Positions 1 to 9,439 are shown, counted from the first letter of the stretch. The stretch: DNA of 9,584 nucleotides from an uncultured Campylobacter sp. (GCA_938041615.1 CALISV010000332.1:1-9584); one strand, 5' to 3'. Notes: generated from the sequence alone by a model not told the origin. Numbers and translations: made by a program.

Positions 1-2524
<2,524 letters not shown>

Positions 2525-2528
<4 letters not shown>

Positions 2529-3799
2529 AAGTTTACGCATTAAGAACGCCGATAAGCGCGAGCCTGGAAAACATCGCTGCCGATAAATCTATCTCGCATA
2601 GATGCGCGATATTTTCGCTTTTAAGCGATAAGCCAAGCCGCGTGAAAAACTATCTAAAGGCCGAGGATACGCTAAATACGCTAGAGATCGTAAAAAATTT
2701 GGGTGCGCATATCGAGGAAAAAGAGGGCGAGCTAATCATAACTCCGAGCGCAAATTTAAAAGAGCCTAGCGTTGTTTTAGAGTGCGGAAACTCGGGCACG
2801 GCTATGAGGCTTTTTATGGGCTTTTTGGCTGCTAGCGAGGGTTTTTTCGTGCTAAGCGGAGACGAGTTTTTAAATCGTCGTCCGATGGCGCGCGTAGCTA
2901 AACCGCTGATCAGCGTCGGCGCTAAGATAGACGGTGCAAACGGCGGAGATCACGCGCCTTTGGCGATCCGCGGCAAGAAGCTGGAGTATTTTAAATTTGA
3001 TAGCAAAATCGCCTCTGCGCAGGTAAAATCGGCACTAATTTTAGCGGGACTAAAATCAAACGGCTGCGAGCTTAGCGAACCCGAGCTTAGTCGCGATCAC
3101 ACCGAGCGCATGCTAAAAGGTATGGGTGCTAGTTTGCAAATTTTACCCCGCGGCGTCAAGGTTGAACCGATGAACGCGCCGCTAAAACCGCTTGAAATTT
3201 GCGTTCCAAACGACCCTAGCTCGGCGTTTTTCTTTGCCGTAGCCGCAGCGATAATCCCGAATTCCCACATCGTGCTAAAAAATATGTTGCTAAATAAAAC
3301 GCGCGTGGAGGCCTTTAAAATTTTAGCCAAAATGGGCGTGCAAGTAACGTTTAAAGAGACTTCAAGCACATACGAAAGCATCGGCGAGATCGAGATAAAA
3401 CACGCGCCTCTAAAAGCCGTGGACGTGAGTGAAAATATCTCATGGCTAATCGACGAAGTACCGGCGCTTGCCATCGCATTTGCAAATACGCAGGGCACAA
3501 GTAGCGTGAGAAACGCAAAAGAGCTTCGCGTCAAAGAAAGCGACCGCATCGCGATCATGGTGCAAGGGTTGCGAAAATGCGGACTTGAAGTCGAAGAATT
3601 TGAAGACGGCTTTAGCGTAAAAGGCGGCGAGGCAAACTGCGCCATCATCGACAGCAACGGCGATCACCGTATCGCGATGAGCTTTGCGGTGCTTGGGCTA
3701 AAATGCGGAATGGTTATAGAAAAGAGCGAATTTATCGCGACTTCGTTTCCAAATTTTAGCGGGATTTTAAGACAACTTGGAGCTAGCGTTGAAGATTGA
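2525..3799 (+). CDS. aroA: 3-phosphoshikimate 1-carboxyvinyltransferase (EPSP synthase)
   Basis: AroA transfers the enolpyruvyl group of PEP to shikimate-3-phosphate, the sixth step of the shikimate pathway to chorismate and the aromatic amino acids. Family hallmarks in order: DKSISHR (20-26, with the PEP/S3P-binding Lys21 and Ser22), CGNSGTAMR (87-95), SAQVKSALILAG (164-175), RDHTERML (190-197), IDEVPA (309-314, Asp310 being the likely catalytic base), RVKESDR (335-341, Glu338) and GDHRIAMS (379-386). The 424-residue length is normal and the gene looks intact. The start ATG overlaps the pheT stop (ATGA). No good Shine-Dalgarno sequence precedes it (CGGACTAAG only), so it probably depends on coupling to pheT translation. 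Its pathway feeds phenylalanine to the PheRS encoded upstream. The NSGTAMR loop keeps the glycine of the E. coli NAGTAMR motif; I do not assign a glyphosate class from this alone. Confidence 0.97.
3777..3791 (+). promoter_or_regulatory. Ribosome binding site and TTG start of ispH inside aroA
   Basis: GGAG at 3779-3782 sits six bases before TTG 3789, entirely within the aroA 3' end. It decides between two in-frame TTG codons (3777 and 3789) in favour of the second. No ATG is available nearby in this frame. Use of TTG may keep IspH synthesis low relative to AroA; that is inference. Confidence 0.7.
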
Positions 3800-4619
3800 G
3801 CTTGCTAGCAGTTACGGATTTTGTTTTGGCGTCAAGCGCGCTATAAAAATCGCCGAAAACGCTAAGGACGCCGTAACCATCGGACCCATCATTCATAACA
3901 ACGACGAGATAAACCGCCTAAATAAAAATTTTAACGTCAAAACGCTTGAAGGCATAAACGAAATCGACGGCGAAAAAAAGGCAATCATCCGCACGCACGG
4001 TATCACAAAGGGCGACTTAGCCGAGCTAAAAAAAAGCGATATAAAAGTGATCGACGCGACGTGCCCATTTGTCACCAAGCCGCAACAAATTTGCGAGAAA
4101 ATGAGTAAAGAGGGCTACGATATCGTGATATTCGGCGATGAAAAACACCCCGAGATAAAGGGCGTAAAATCATACGCCGTCGGCAAGGTTTTCGTCGTGC
4201 TAGAAGAGAGCGAGCTAGAGAACGTAAAACTAGCGCAAAAAGTAGCCGTCATTAGTCAAACGACGCGTAAAGTAGAAAAATTTATGCAAATCGTAAATTA
4301 TTTGATGCTACGCGTAAAAGAGGTACGTGTTTTTAATACGATTTGTAATGCTACTTTTGAAAACCAAGAAGCTGTTAAAAACTTAGCCGTTAGAGCCGAT
4401 GTGATGGTTGTAGTCGGCGGTAAAAACAGCTCAAATACAAAGCAGCTTTATCTCATCTCAAAAACCGCCTGCGAGGATAGCTATCTCGTGGAAAACGAAC
4501 TAGAACTAGATCGCGCGTGGTTTGAGGGGAAAAATCTCTGTGGAGTGAGCGCTGGAGCCTCTACGCCTGATTGGATTATCCAAAAAGTGATTGATAAGCT
4601 GGAGAGCTTTCAAATTTAA
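3789..4619 (+). CDS. ispH: 4-hydroxy-3-methylbut-2-enyl diphosphate reductase (IspH/LytB)
   Basis: IspH is the [4Fe-4S] enzyme of the last MEP-pathway step, reducing HMBPP to IPP and DMAPP. I place the start at TTG 3789 (276 residues, beginning MKIELASSYGFCFG). GGAG at 3779-3782 lies six bases upstream, and this numbering puts the first cluster cysteine at Cys12, as in E. coli. A longer start at TTG 3777 would add four residues and has no equally good ribosome site. Cluster ligands are Cys12 (GFCFGVKRA), Cys92 (DATCPFVTK) and Cys186 (NTICNATFENQ). Substrate-site residues are His36, His70 (RTHG), His120 and Glu122 (KHPE), Thr158 (SQTTRKV), Ser214-Asn216 (NSSN) and Ser258 (AGAS). The gene begins inside aroA with an 11-base overlap, suggesting coupled translation. 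It appears to be the last gene of the pheS-pheT-aroA-ispH group before a promoter-containing gap. Confidence 0.95.
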   Translation: MKIELASSYGFCFGVKRAIKIAENAKDAVTIGPIIHNNDEINRLNKNFNVKTLEGINEIDGEKKAIIRTHGITKGDLAELKKSDIKVIDATCPFVTKPQQICEKMSKEGYDIVIFGDEKHPEIKGVKSYAVGKVFVVLEESELENVKLAQKVAVISQTTRKVEKFMQIVNYLMLRVKEVRVFNTICNATFENQEAVKNLAVRADVMVVVGGKNSSNTKQLYLISKTACEDSYLVENELELDRAWFEGKNLCGVSAGASTPDWIIQKVIDKLESFQI

Positions 4620-4673
4620 TAAATACTCATTACCTTTTTAAACAAAATTTCAAATTTAGCCCTGAAATTTCGC

Positions 4674-4754
4674 AAGTTAATCTACAAATAAGTTAATATT
4701 AAGTAAAATTGAGTCTAATTGTGTTAAAAGCAAAATATATACAAAAGGAACAAG
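4674..4754 (+). promoter_or_regulatory. Probable rpsA promoter region and ribosome binding site
   Basis: The 135-bp gap between ispH and rpsA is strongly AT-rich, unlike the coding sequence around it. Candidate -10 elements are TAAAAT (4704-4709) and TCTAAT (4714-4719). I cannot choose between them, and there is no recognisable -35 box, which is normal for Campylobacter sigma-70 promoters. A direct repeat AAGTTAAT occurs at 4674-4681 and 4690-4697. The ribosome binding site is AAAGGAA (4744-4750), five bases before the ATG when measured from AGGA. The existence of a promoter is inferred from composition, spacing and the high demand for S1. Confidence 0.45.
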
Positions 4755-6425
4755 ATGGCTGCGGTGAACAAAAAAGTTCAGCTTAGTAAGGCAAACGACG
4801 GTATCGAAGACGACGATTTTGCCGCGATGTTAGAGGAGTCTTTTAAAAAGACTGAAGAGGATAGCGACGGAATAATCGTCGATATTAAAGGCGACGAGGT
4901 TTTTGTAAACGTCGGTAAAAAATCAGAGGGAATTTTAAATATTTCCGAGATCCAAGATGAAAACGGAGAGCTTAAATTTAAAACGGGCGATACTATAAAG
5001 GTCGTAATAACCGGCTCAAGAGGCGGTAAACCTATCGTTTCTCACAAAAAAGCGCTTAGAAAAGAAAAAGTAAAAGCCTATATAGACTCATATAATGAAG
5101 AAAATCAAGACATATTTGACGTAAAAATAATCGGTAAAAATAAAGGCGGTTTTGTTGCTCAAAACAGCGACGGTATCGAGTTTTTCTTGCCTCGCTCGCA
5201 AGGCGGCTTTAAAGACGCAAACGCGGTAGTAGGAAAGTCGTTTAAAGTAAAAGTCATAAAAATAGACAAAGACGAGCAAAGCATTATCGTGTCAAGAAAA
5301 AAACTGCTTGACGAAGATAGAAAGAAAAAAAGAGAAGCGATATCTGCAGTCGCTGAAAATACGGACGTGATAGAGGGTGTGGTTAAGAAAATCACTACTT
5401 ACGGTATGTTTGTAGACGTAGGTGGAGTGGATGGGCTCGTGCACTACAGCGAGATAAGCTATAAAGGACCGGTAAATCCGGGATCTATCTACAAAGAAGG
5501 TGATAAAGTTTTAGTAAAAGTCATCAAATACGATAACGAGAAAAAACACCTTTCACTATCTATCAAGGCTGCAACTCCGGATCCTTGGGAAGAGATAAAA
5601 GACGGACTAGATGTGGGCGACACTATAAAAGTAACAGTCAGCAACATTGAGCCTTATGGTGCATTTGTGGATCTTGGCAACGACATAGAGGGCTTTTTGC
5701 ACATTTCTGAAATTTCATGGGATAAAAATATCAAAAATCCAAAAGATCACATAAGTGAAGGCGAGGAGCTTGACGTCGAGGTTATCGAGATAGACGCAAA
5801 AGATCGCCGCCTAAGAGTGAGTCTAAAAAATCTACTTAAAAAGCCGTTTGATGAATTTAAAGCCCAATTTAAAGAAGGCGACGTTACTAAAGGCGTAGTT
5901 ACTAGCGTGACTAACTTTGGAGCATTTGTTAGGATTGGCGCAGTTGAGGGCTTGCTTCACAATGAAGACGCTTCATGGGATAGAAACGATAAGTGCAAAG
6001 ATTTGTTTAAAGTAGGTGACGAGGTTGAGGTAAAAATCATCAAAATCGACTCTAACGAGCAAAAAATTTCTCTTAGCCAAAAAGATCTAAAACAAAGCCC
6101 GGTACAAGCTTATGCAAAGAAATTTAATGTAGGCGATATCGTGACCGGTAAAATTCGCGATATTAAAGATTTCGGCGTATTTGTAGAGCTCGGCGATAAC
6201 GTCGATGCGCTCATCCGCAAAGAAGACCTAGGTAGCGTAAGCGCTGAAAGCCTAAACATAAACGATAATATCGAAGCTGCGATAGCTTTTATCGACGAGA
6301 AGAAAAATAGAATCCGCCTAAGCGTAAGGCGCCTTGCAAGACAAAAAGAGCGCGAGGTGCTAAACGAGATAAATAGCGACGATAAGGTTACTTTGGGCGA
6401 CATTATCAAAGAACAGCTATCATAA
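4755..6425 (+). CDS. rpsA: 30S ribosomal protein S1
   Basis: S1 binds mRNA leaders and delivers them to the 30S subunit for initiation. The 556-residue product contains six S1-type OB-fold repeats at about 36-99, 117-183, 203-271, 288-358, 374-442 and 459-525. Repeats 3-6 carry the clear RNA-binding pattern (TTYGMFVDVGGVDGLVH, EPYGAFVDLG, TNFGAFVRIG and KDFGVFVELG), each ending with a KKxxxLSL- or RRLRVSL-type strand. Repeats 1 and 2 are more divergent, as in other bacterial S1 proteins where they contact the ribosome. Both N- and C-terminal tails are acidic or charged. The gene follows an AT-rich gap with a good ribosome site (AGGA, five-base spacing), so it is probably transcribed from its own promoter, with the next two genes as followers. 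Six repeats match full-length proteobacterial S1, not the shorter four-repeat Gram-positive form. Confidence 0.97.
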   Translation: MAAVNKKVQLSKANDGIEDDDFAAMLEESFKKTEEDSDGIIVDIKGDEVFVNVGKKSEGILNISEIQDENGELKFKTGDTIKVVITGSRGGKPIVSHKKALRKEKVKAYIDSYNEENQDIFDVKIIGKNKGGFVAQNSDGIEFFLPRSQGGFKDANAVVGKSFKVKVIKIDKDEQSIIVSRKKLLDEDRKKKREAISAVAENTDVIEGVVKKITTYGMFVDVGGVDGLVHYSEISYKGPVNPGSIYKEGDKVLVKVIKYDNEKKHLSLSIKAATPDPWEEIKDGLDVGDTIKVTVSNIEPYGAFVDLGNDIEGFLHISEISWDKNIKNPKDHISEGEELDVEVIEIDAKDRRLRVSLKNLLKKPFDEFKAQFKEGDVTKGVVTSVTNFGAFVRIGAVEGLLHNEDASWDRNDKCKDLFKVGDEVEVKIIKIDSNEQKISLSQKDLKQSPVQAYAKKFNVGDIVTGKIRDIKDFGVFVELGDNVDALIRKEDLGSVSAESLNINDNIEAAIAFIDEKKNRIRLSVRRLARQKEREVLNEINSDDKVTLGDIIKEQLS

Positions 6426-6429
6426 GTAA

Positions 6430-6915
6430 ATGAAGCGATATTTGTTCTGGGGCGCGATTGCTTTTTTGCTGATTTTCGTCTGCGTATGTGGCACTTTGCT
6501 GTATAAGTACGCGGACGTAAATTTAAAAGAGCCTGCGCCTGCTGAGCTAAAGATATCGCAAAATAACAAGGAGTCAAATTTGACTGCCAGTCCTGAATCC
6601 TGGGTCGGCGAAATGGCAAATTTGGCTCCTAAAAAATATGCTTTGGCAAGCAATGAGATATTTATAGAATTTAAAGACGAGTCAAAAACAGTCCTAAAAA
6701 CGGCCTATCAGTTAGTGATCGATAAAAACGATATATACTCGATGTTCTGCCTTACTCAAACATTAAAAAACATACCCGTAGATTTTAGCGTAGTAAAAGA
6801 AAATTCACAAAATTTAATTTACATCAACACGCAAGATAACGGCGTTTTAGACCGCGTTATAAACGAACTTAAAGCGTACGATATACGCTCAACCTTCAAG
6901 GAGATCAAGCTATGA
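6430..6915 (+). CDS. Conserved hypothetical single-pass membrane-anchored protein
   Basis: I do not recognise a named family. The 161-residue product starts MKRY and has one hydrophobic segment (about 4-25), consistent with an uncleaved signal anchor that leaves the rest in the periplasm. Cys18 and Cys20 lie in this segment, but no lipobox fits because Val precedes each cysteine. Residues 30-70 are polar and low in structure. The C-terminal part (about 91-161) has an apparent beta-alpha-beta-beta-alpha-beta order: TAYQLVID, then a helix around 100-113, strands 117-126 and 128-135, a helix 137-151 and a final strand IRSTFKEIKL. This suggests a small ferredoxin-like fold, loosely like SPOR domains, but that is inference. 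It begins four bases after rpsA, with no good ribosome site, and overlaps serA by ATGA. From memory, C. jejuni has a putative periplasmic protein (Cj0892c) in the same place. Confidence 0.85.
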   Translation: MKRYLFWGAIAFLLIFVCVCGTLLYKYADVNLKEPAPAELKISQNNKESNLTASPESWVGEMANLAPKKYALASNEIFIEFKDESKTVLKTAYQLVIDKNDIYSMFCLTQTLKNIPVDFSVVKENSQNLIYINTQDNGVLDRVINELKAYDIRSTFKEIKL

Positions 6916-8489
6916 AAACGATAATAGTGTGCGACGCAATACATAAAGTCGGCTTTGAAATTTTAAATCGCGAAGAGGATATAAAAGTAATCGACGCAGT
7001 AAACGTGCCCAAAGATAAGCTTTTGGATATCTTAGGCGAGGCTGACGTGGCCATCACGCGAAGCTCGACCGAAGTCGGCGAGGCGTTTTTAAATGCGGCC
7101 AAAAATCTAAAAGCTCTCGTGCGCGCGGGCGTGGGCGTCGATAACGTGGATATAGACGGTTGCTCAAAACGCGGCATAATCGCGATGAACGTCCCTACGG
7201 CAAACACGATCGCCGCGGTAGAGCTAACGATGGCTCACATGTTAGCTGCCGCTCGCTCGTTTCCGTACGCTCACAACGATCTAAAAATCGACCGAATTTG
7301 GAAGCGCGAAAAATGGTACGGTGTCGAGCTTTTTAACAAGACTCTAGGCGTCATCGGCTTTGGCAACATCGGCTCTCGCGTTGCTACTAGGGCTGCGGCT
7401 TTTGGTATGCAAATCGTTGCTTACGATCCGTATATCGATCCGTCGAAAGTAACCGATATGGGCGGCGTTTATACGCGAAATTTCGACGATATCCTTGCAT
7501 GCGATTTTATCACCATACACACTCCGAAAAATAAAGAAACCGTAAACATGATCGGCGAGGCGGAGATCGCAAAGATGAAGGACGGCGTGCGCCTCATAAA
7601 CTGCGCTCGCGGCGGTCTTTACAACGAAGAGGCGCTGTATAATGGCCTAAAAAACGGCAAGATAGCGTTTGCGGGTATCGACGTATTTGAGAAGGAGCCG
7701 GCGACGGATCATCCGCTACTTGAGTTAAATAACGTCAGCGTTACGCCGCATCTTGGCGCAAATACGCTCGAGTCTCAAGCCAACATCGCTATCGCCGCAG
7801 CCGAGCAGGCTATCTCGGCGGCTCGCGGCATCAGCTATCCTAGCGCGCTAAATTTGCCGATAAAAACGGAAGACCTACCGCCTTTTGTGGAGCCTTATAT
7901 CGAGCTTACGAGCAAGATGGCTTTCCTTGCCGCGCAAATCAACAAAAAGGCGATCAAGGCTATCCGCATCGAGACGCACGGCCCTATCAGCGAGTACACA
8001 AACTCCATGCTTACCTTTGCCATAGTGGGCGCTCTAAAAGAAAGTTTGGGTGATACGATAAACTACGTAAACGCCAAATTTTTGTGTGACGAAAAGGGTA
8101 TTACGACCGAGAGTAGCGTCGGCGGCAATAGTATTTTCAAAAATAAAATCACCGTTCGCATCACTACCGAAAACGACGTCGTAACGATCGGCGGAACCGT
8201 ATTTGGCGAAAACCAGCAACGCATCGTGACGATAAACGGCTTTAAAACAGACTTTAAGCCTAAAGGCAAGATGATTATCTTTAAAAACAACGACGTTCCG
8301 GGCGTTATCGCTAAAATTTCATCTATCCTCGCCGAAGAGAAGATCAATATCGCCGACTTCCGCCTAGGACGCGACGATCACGGTATGGCGCTTGCGGTCG
8401 TGCTTGTGGATGAAAAAATAACCAAAGAGACGCTGGCTAAGCTAAACGATCTAGACGTTTGCGTATGGGCAAAGTACGCAGTTGTCTAA
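6912..8489 (+). CDS. serA: D-3-phosphoglycerate dehydrogenase
   Basis: SerA oxidises 3-phosphoglycerate to 3-phosphohydroxypyruvate with NAD+, the committed step of serine (and then glycine and cysteine) synthesis. The 525-residue length and layout match the long form, with an extra intervening (ASB) domain. Substrate/NAD catalytic halves span about 1-310, with the nucleotide-binding GxGxxG at 149-154 (GFGNIG). The catalytic trio is Arg233 (NCARGG), Glu262 (FEKEPA) and His280 (TPHLGA). The ASB domain spans about 318-450, and a C-terminal ACT domain, the usual site of serine feedback inhibition, spans about 453-525 (IIFKNNDVPGVIAKISSIL). AAGGAG at 6898-6903, eight bases before the ATG, gives a strong start; the ATG overlaps the preceding stop. 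Its TAA is the first base pairs of a perfect hairpin (8487-8518), so transcription or mRNA may end or be processed there. Confidence 0.97.
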   Translation: MKTIIVCDAIHKVGFEILNREEDIKVIDAVNVPKDKLLDILGEADVAITRSSTEVGEAFLNAAKNLKALVRAGVGVDNVDIDGCSKRGIIAMNVPTANTIAAVELTMAHMLAAARSFPYAHNDLKIDRIWKREKWYGVELFNKTLGVIGFGNIGSRVATRAAAFGMQIVAYDPYIDPSKVTDMGGVYTRNFDDILACDFITIHTPKNKETVNMIGEAEIAKMKDGVRLINCARGGLYNEEALYNGLKNGKIAFAGIDVFEKEPATDHPLLELNNVSVTPHLGANTLESQANIAIAAAEQAISAARGISYPSALNLPIKTEDLPPFVEPYIELTSKMAFLAAQINKKAIKAIRIETHGPISEYTNSMLTFAIVGALKESLGDTINYVNAKFLCDEKGITTESSVGGNSIFKNKITVRITTENDVVTIGGTVFGENQQRIVTINGFKTDFKPKGKMIIFKNNDVPGVIAKISSILAEEKINIADFRLGRDDHGMALAVVLVDEKITKETLAKLNDLDVCVWAKYAVV

Positions 8490-8518
8490 ATTTAAGCCCG
8501 AATTGGGGCTTAAATTTA
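8487..8518 (+). repeat. Perfect 13-bp inverted repeat (hairpin) between serA and the lipoprotein gene
   Basis: The arms TAAATTTAAGCCC (8487-8499) and GGGCTTAAATTTA (8506-8518) are exact reverse complements around a six-base loop, GAATTG. The left arm begins at the serA stop codon. The right arm ends at the first base of the Shine-Dalgarno sequence of the next gene. No T-run follows on either strand, so it is not a textbook rho-independent terminator. It could mark the serA mRNA 3' end, protect it, or modulate access of ribosomes to the lipoprotein start. Confidence 0.8.
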
Positions 8519-8532
8519 AGGAGGGTTTGAGT
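8518..8532 (+). promoter_or_regulatory. Strong Shine-Dalgarno sequence of the small lipoprotein gene, abutting a hairpin
   Basis: AAGGAGG at 8518-8524 is a near-perfect anti-16S match, eight bases before the ATG. Its first A is also the last base of the 8487-8518 hairpin stem, so folding of that stem could affect ribosome loading. It supports the 8533 start over the upstream TTG. Confidence 0.75.
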
Positions 8533-8754
8533 ATGAAATTTTTACTTTTGATTCCGATTTTGTTTTTGCTTGCGGGTTGCGAGAGCGAAGTGCAAAAGCA
8601 AACTACGAAAAATTTTGAGAAAATTTTGACCGAAAAAAAGAAATTTCAAAAGGTACAAAAAGACGATCCTAGCGTAAGCGAACAGATGAAGAGGGAAATC
8701 CACTCGCAGTCCGAGCGAAGCAAGGAAAAAGGCGAGTTCAAATTTAAGCCTTAA
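8533..8754 (+). CDS. Small Lys-rich lipoprotein, function unknown
   Basis: The 73-residue product begins MKFLLLIPILFLLAGC, a short lipoprotein signal peptide: Lys2, a hydrophobic core, then lipobox LAGC with predicted lipidation at Cys16. Glu follows the cysteine rather than Asp, so inner-membrane retention is not indicated and outer-membrane sorting is plausible. The mature part (about 58 residues) is very hydrophilic and rich in Lys, Glu and Gln, with likely helix (VQKQTTKNFEKILTEKKKF), and ends EFKFKP. No known domain is recognised. The ATG at 8533 is preceded by AAGGAGG (8518-8524) at eight-base spacing, which fixes the start; an upstream in-frame TTG at 8482 would bury the signal peptide and lacks a ribosome site. 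The gene is bracketed by related AAATTTAAG palindromes, and its stop codon lies within the downstream one. Confidence 0.8.
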   Translation: MKFLLLIPILFLLAGCESEVQKQTTKNFEKILTEKKKFQKVQKDDPSVSEQMKREIHSQSERSKEKGEFKFKP

Positions 8755-8765
8755 ATTTGAGTTTT
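8738..8765 (+). terminator. AT-rich palindrome with short T-run at the end of the lipoprotein gene
   Basis: TCAAATTTAAG (8738-8748) and CTTAAATTTGA (8750-8760) are exact reverse complements around one base; a physical hairpin would have about ten pairs and a GCC loop. GTTTT follows (8761-8765). The TAA stop of the lipoprotein gene is inside the right arm. The stem is almost all A-T, so termination would be weak. The same AAATTTAAG core occurs in the hairpin upstream of the gene. Confidence 0.4.
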
Positions 8766-8769
8766 ACTT

Positions 8770-8808
8770 CGGCGAGCGCGGTCAAATTTGCCCTCTCGCC
8801 GCTTCTTA
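8770..8808 (+). terminator. Candidate GC-stem terminator before the efp promoter
   Basis: CGGCGAG (8770-8776) pairs perfectly with CTCGCCG (8795-8801), with an 18-base loop that itself contains the small palindrome CAAATTTG. CTTCTTA follows. It lies between the lipoprotein stop and the efp promoter, the right place to separate the two transcripts. The large loop and weak T-tract lower confidence. Confidence 0.4.
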
Positions 8809-8823
8809 AACTAAACTAAAAAC

Positions 8824-8864
8824 TTTTTTGATATAATCAGCCTTTAAAACTACAAGGAGAAAAA
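8824..8864 (+). promoter_or_regulatory. efp promoter (extended -10) and ribosome binding site
   Basis: A six-T run (8824-8829) leads into TGATATAAT: a perfect TATAAT at 8832-8837 preceded by the extended -10 TGn. No -35 box is evident, as expected for Campylobacter sigma-70 promoters. Transcription would start near 8844, giving a leader of about 20 bases. AAGGAGA (8854-8860) is the ribosome site, five bases before the ATG. This gives efp its own transcript. Confidence 0.8.
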
Positions 8865-9431
8865 ATGGCAACCTATTCTATGGGCGACCTAAAAAAAGGA
8901 CTAAAGATCGAGCTAGACGGCGTTCCGTATAAAGTCGTCGAGTATCAGCACGTAAAACCCGGCAAAGGCGCGGCTTTCGTTCGTGCAAAAATCAAATCTT
9001 TCATCGACGGCAAAGTGCTTGAAAAGACGTTCCATGCGGGCGACAAATGCGATCAGCCGAATTTAGAAGAAAAAGAGATGCAGTATCTTTACGACGACGG
9101 CGAGTTCTGCCAGTTTATGGACACTGCGACCTACGAGCAAGTGGCGATCAGCGACGAGGACGTGGGCGATGTCAAAAAATGGATGATAGACGGCATGATG
9201 GTTGAGATTTTGTTTCACAACGGCAAGGCTATTGGCGTAGAAGTGCCGCAAGTCGTCGAGCTAAAGATCGTCGAGACTCCGCCGAATTTCAAGGGCGATA
9301 CTCAGGGCGGTAAAAAGCCCGCTACGCTTGAGAGCGGTGCAGTCGTGCAGATACCTTTCCACGTGCTTGAAGGCGAGGTCATCCGCGTAGATACCGTCCG
9401 CGGCGAGTATATCGAAAAAGCAAACAAATAA
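8865..9431 (+). CDS. efp: Elongation factor P
   Basis: EF-P binds between the ribosomal P and E sites and stimulates peptide bond formation at polyproline stretches. The 188-residue length is standard. The N-terminal KOW-like domain (about 3-62) contains the tip loop VKPGKGAAF, with Lys34 at the position that is beta-lysylated in E. coli. The two OB domains follow (about 65-128 and 130-187). The C-terminal signature is visible as [29 protein letters not shown] (split here at 154-173 and 174-182). No modification gene (epmA, epmB, epmC, earP or ymfI type) is present in the window, so the Lys34 modification state cannot be read from the context. The gene has its own strong promoter and ends at a hairpin terminator, so it appears monocistronic. 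It is not part of the remembered C. jejuni serA-pheS block. Confidence 0.97.
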   Translation: MATYSMGDLKKGLKIELDGVPYKVVEYQHVKPGKGAAFVRAKIKSFIDGKVLEKTFHAGDKCDQPNLEEKEMQYLYDDGEFCQFMDTATYEQVAISDEDVGDVKKWMIDGMMVEILFHNGKAIGVEVPQVVELKIVETPPNFKGDTQGGKKPATLESGAVVQIPFHVLEGEVIRVDTVRGEYIEKANK

Positions 9432-9439
9432 CTTCTCTA

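Noticed and set aside
3097..3657. 186-residue open frame on the minus strand inside aroA
   Set aside because: It lies wholly opposite aroA, which has all EPSP synthase motifs. Its Ser/Phe-rich, low-information product has no recognisable motif, and it lacks a ribosome site of note.
3777..3788. Four-residue longer ispH from TTG 3777
   Set aside because: No SD at proper spacing. The 3789 start has GGAG six bases upstream and gives the family-typical Cys12 position.
4645..4670. AAATTTC/GAAATTT inverted repeat after ispH as a terminator
   Set aside because: Only seven A-T-rich pairs with a 12-base loop and no following T-run; expected by chance in this AAATTT-rich DNA.
6110..6619. 169-residue minus-strand open frame across the rpsA 3' end and the next gene
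   Set aside because: It spans two well-supported + strand genes and encodes a Ser/Arg-rich sequence typical of an antisense shadow.
8482..8532. Upstream TTG extension of the lipoprotein gene
   Set aside because: It would put 17 polar residues before the signal peptide, overlap the serA end and run through the hairpin, with no ribosome site. ATG 8533 has a near-perfect one.
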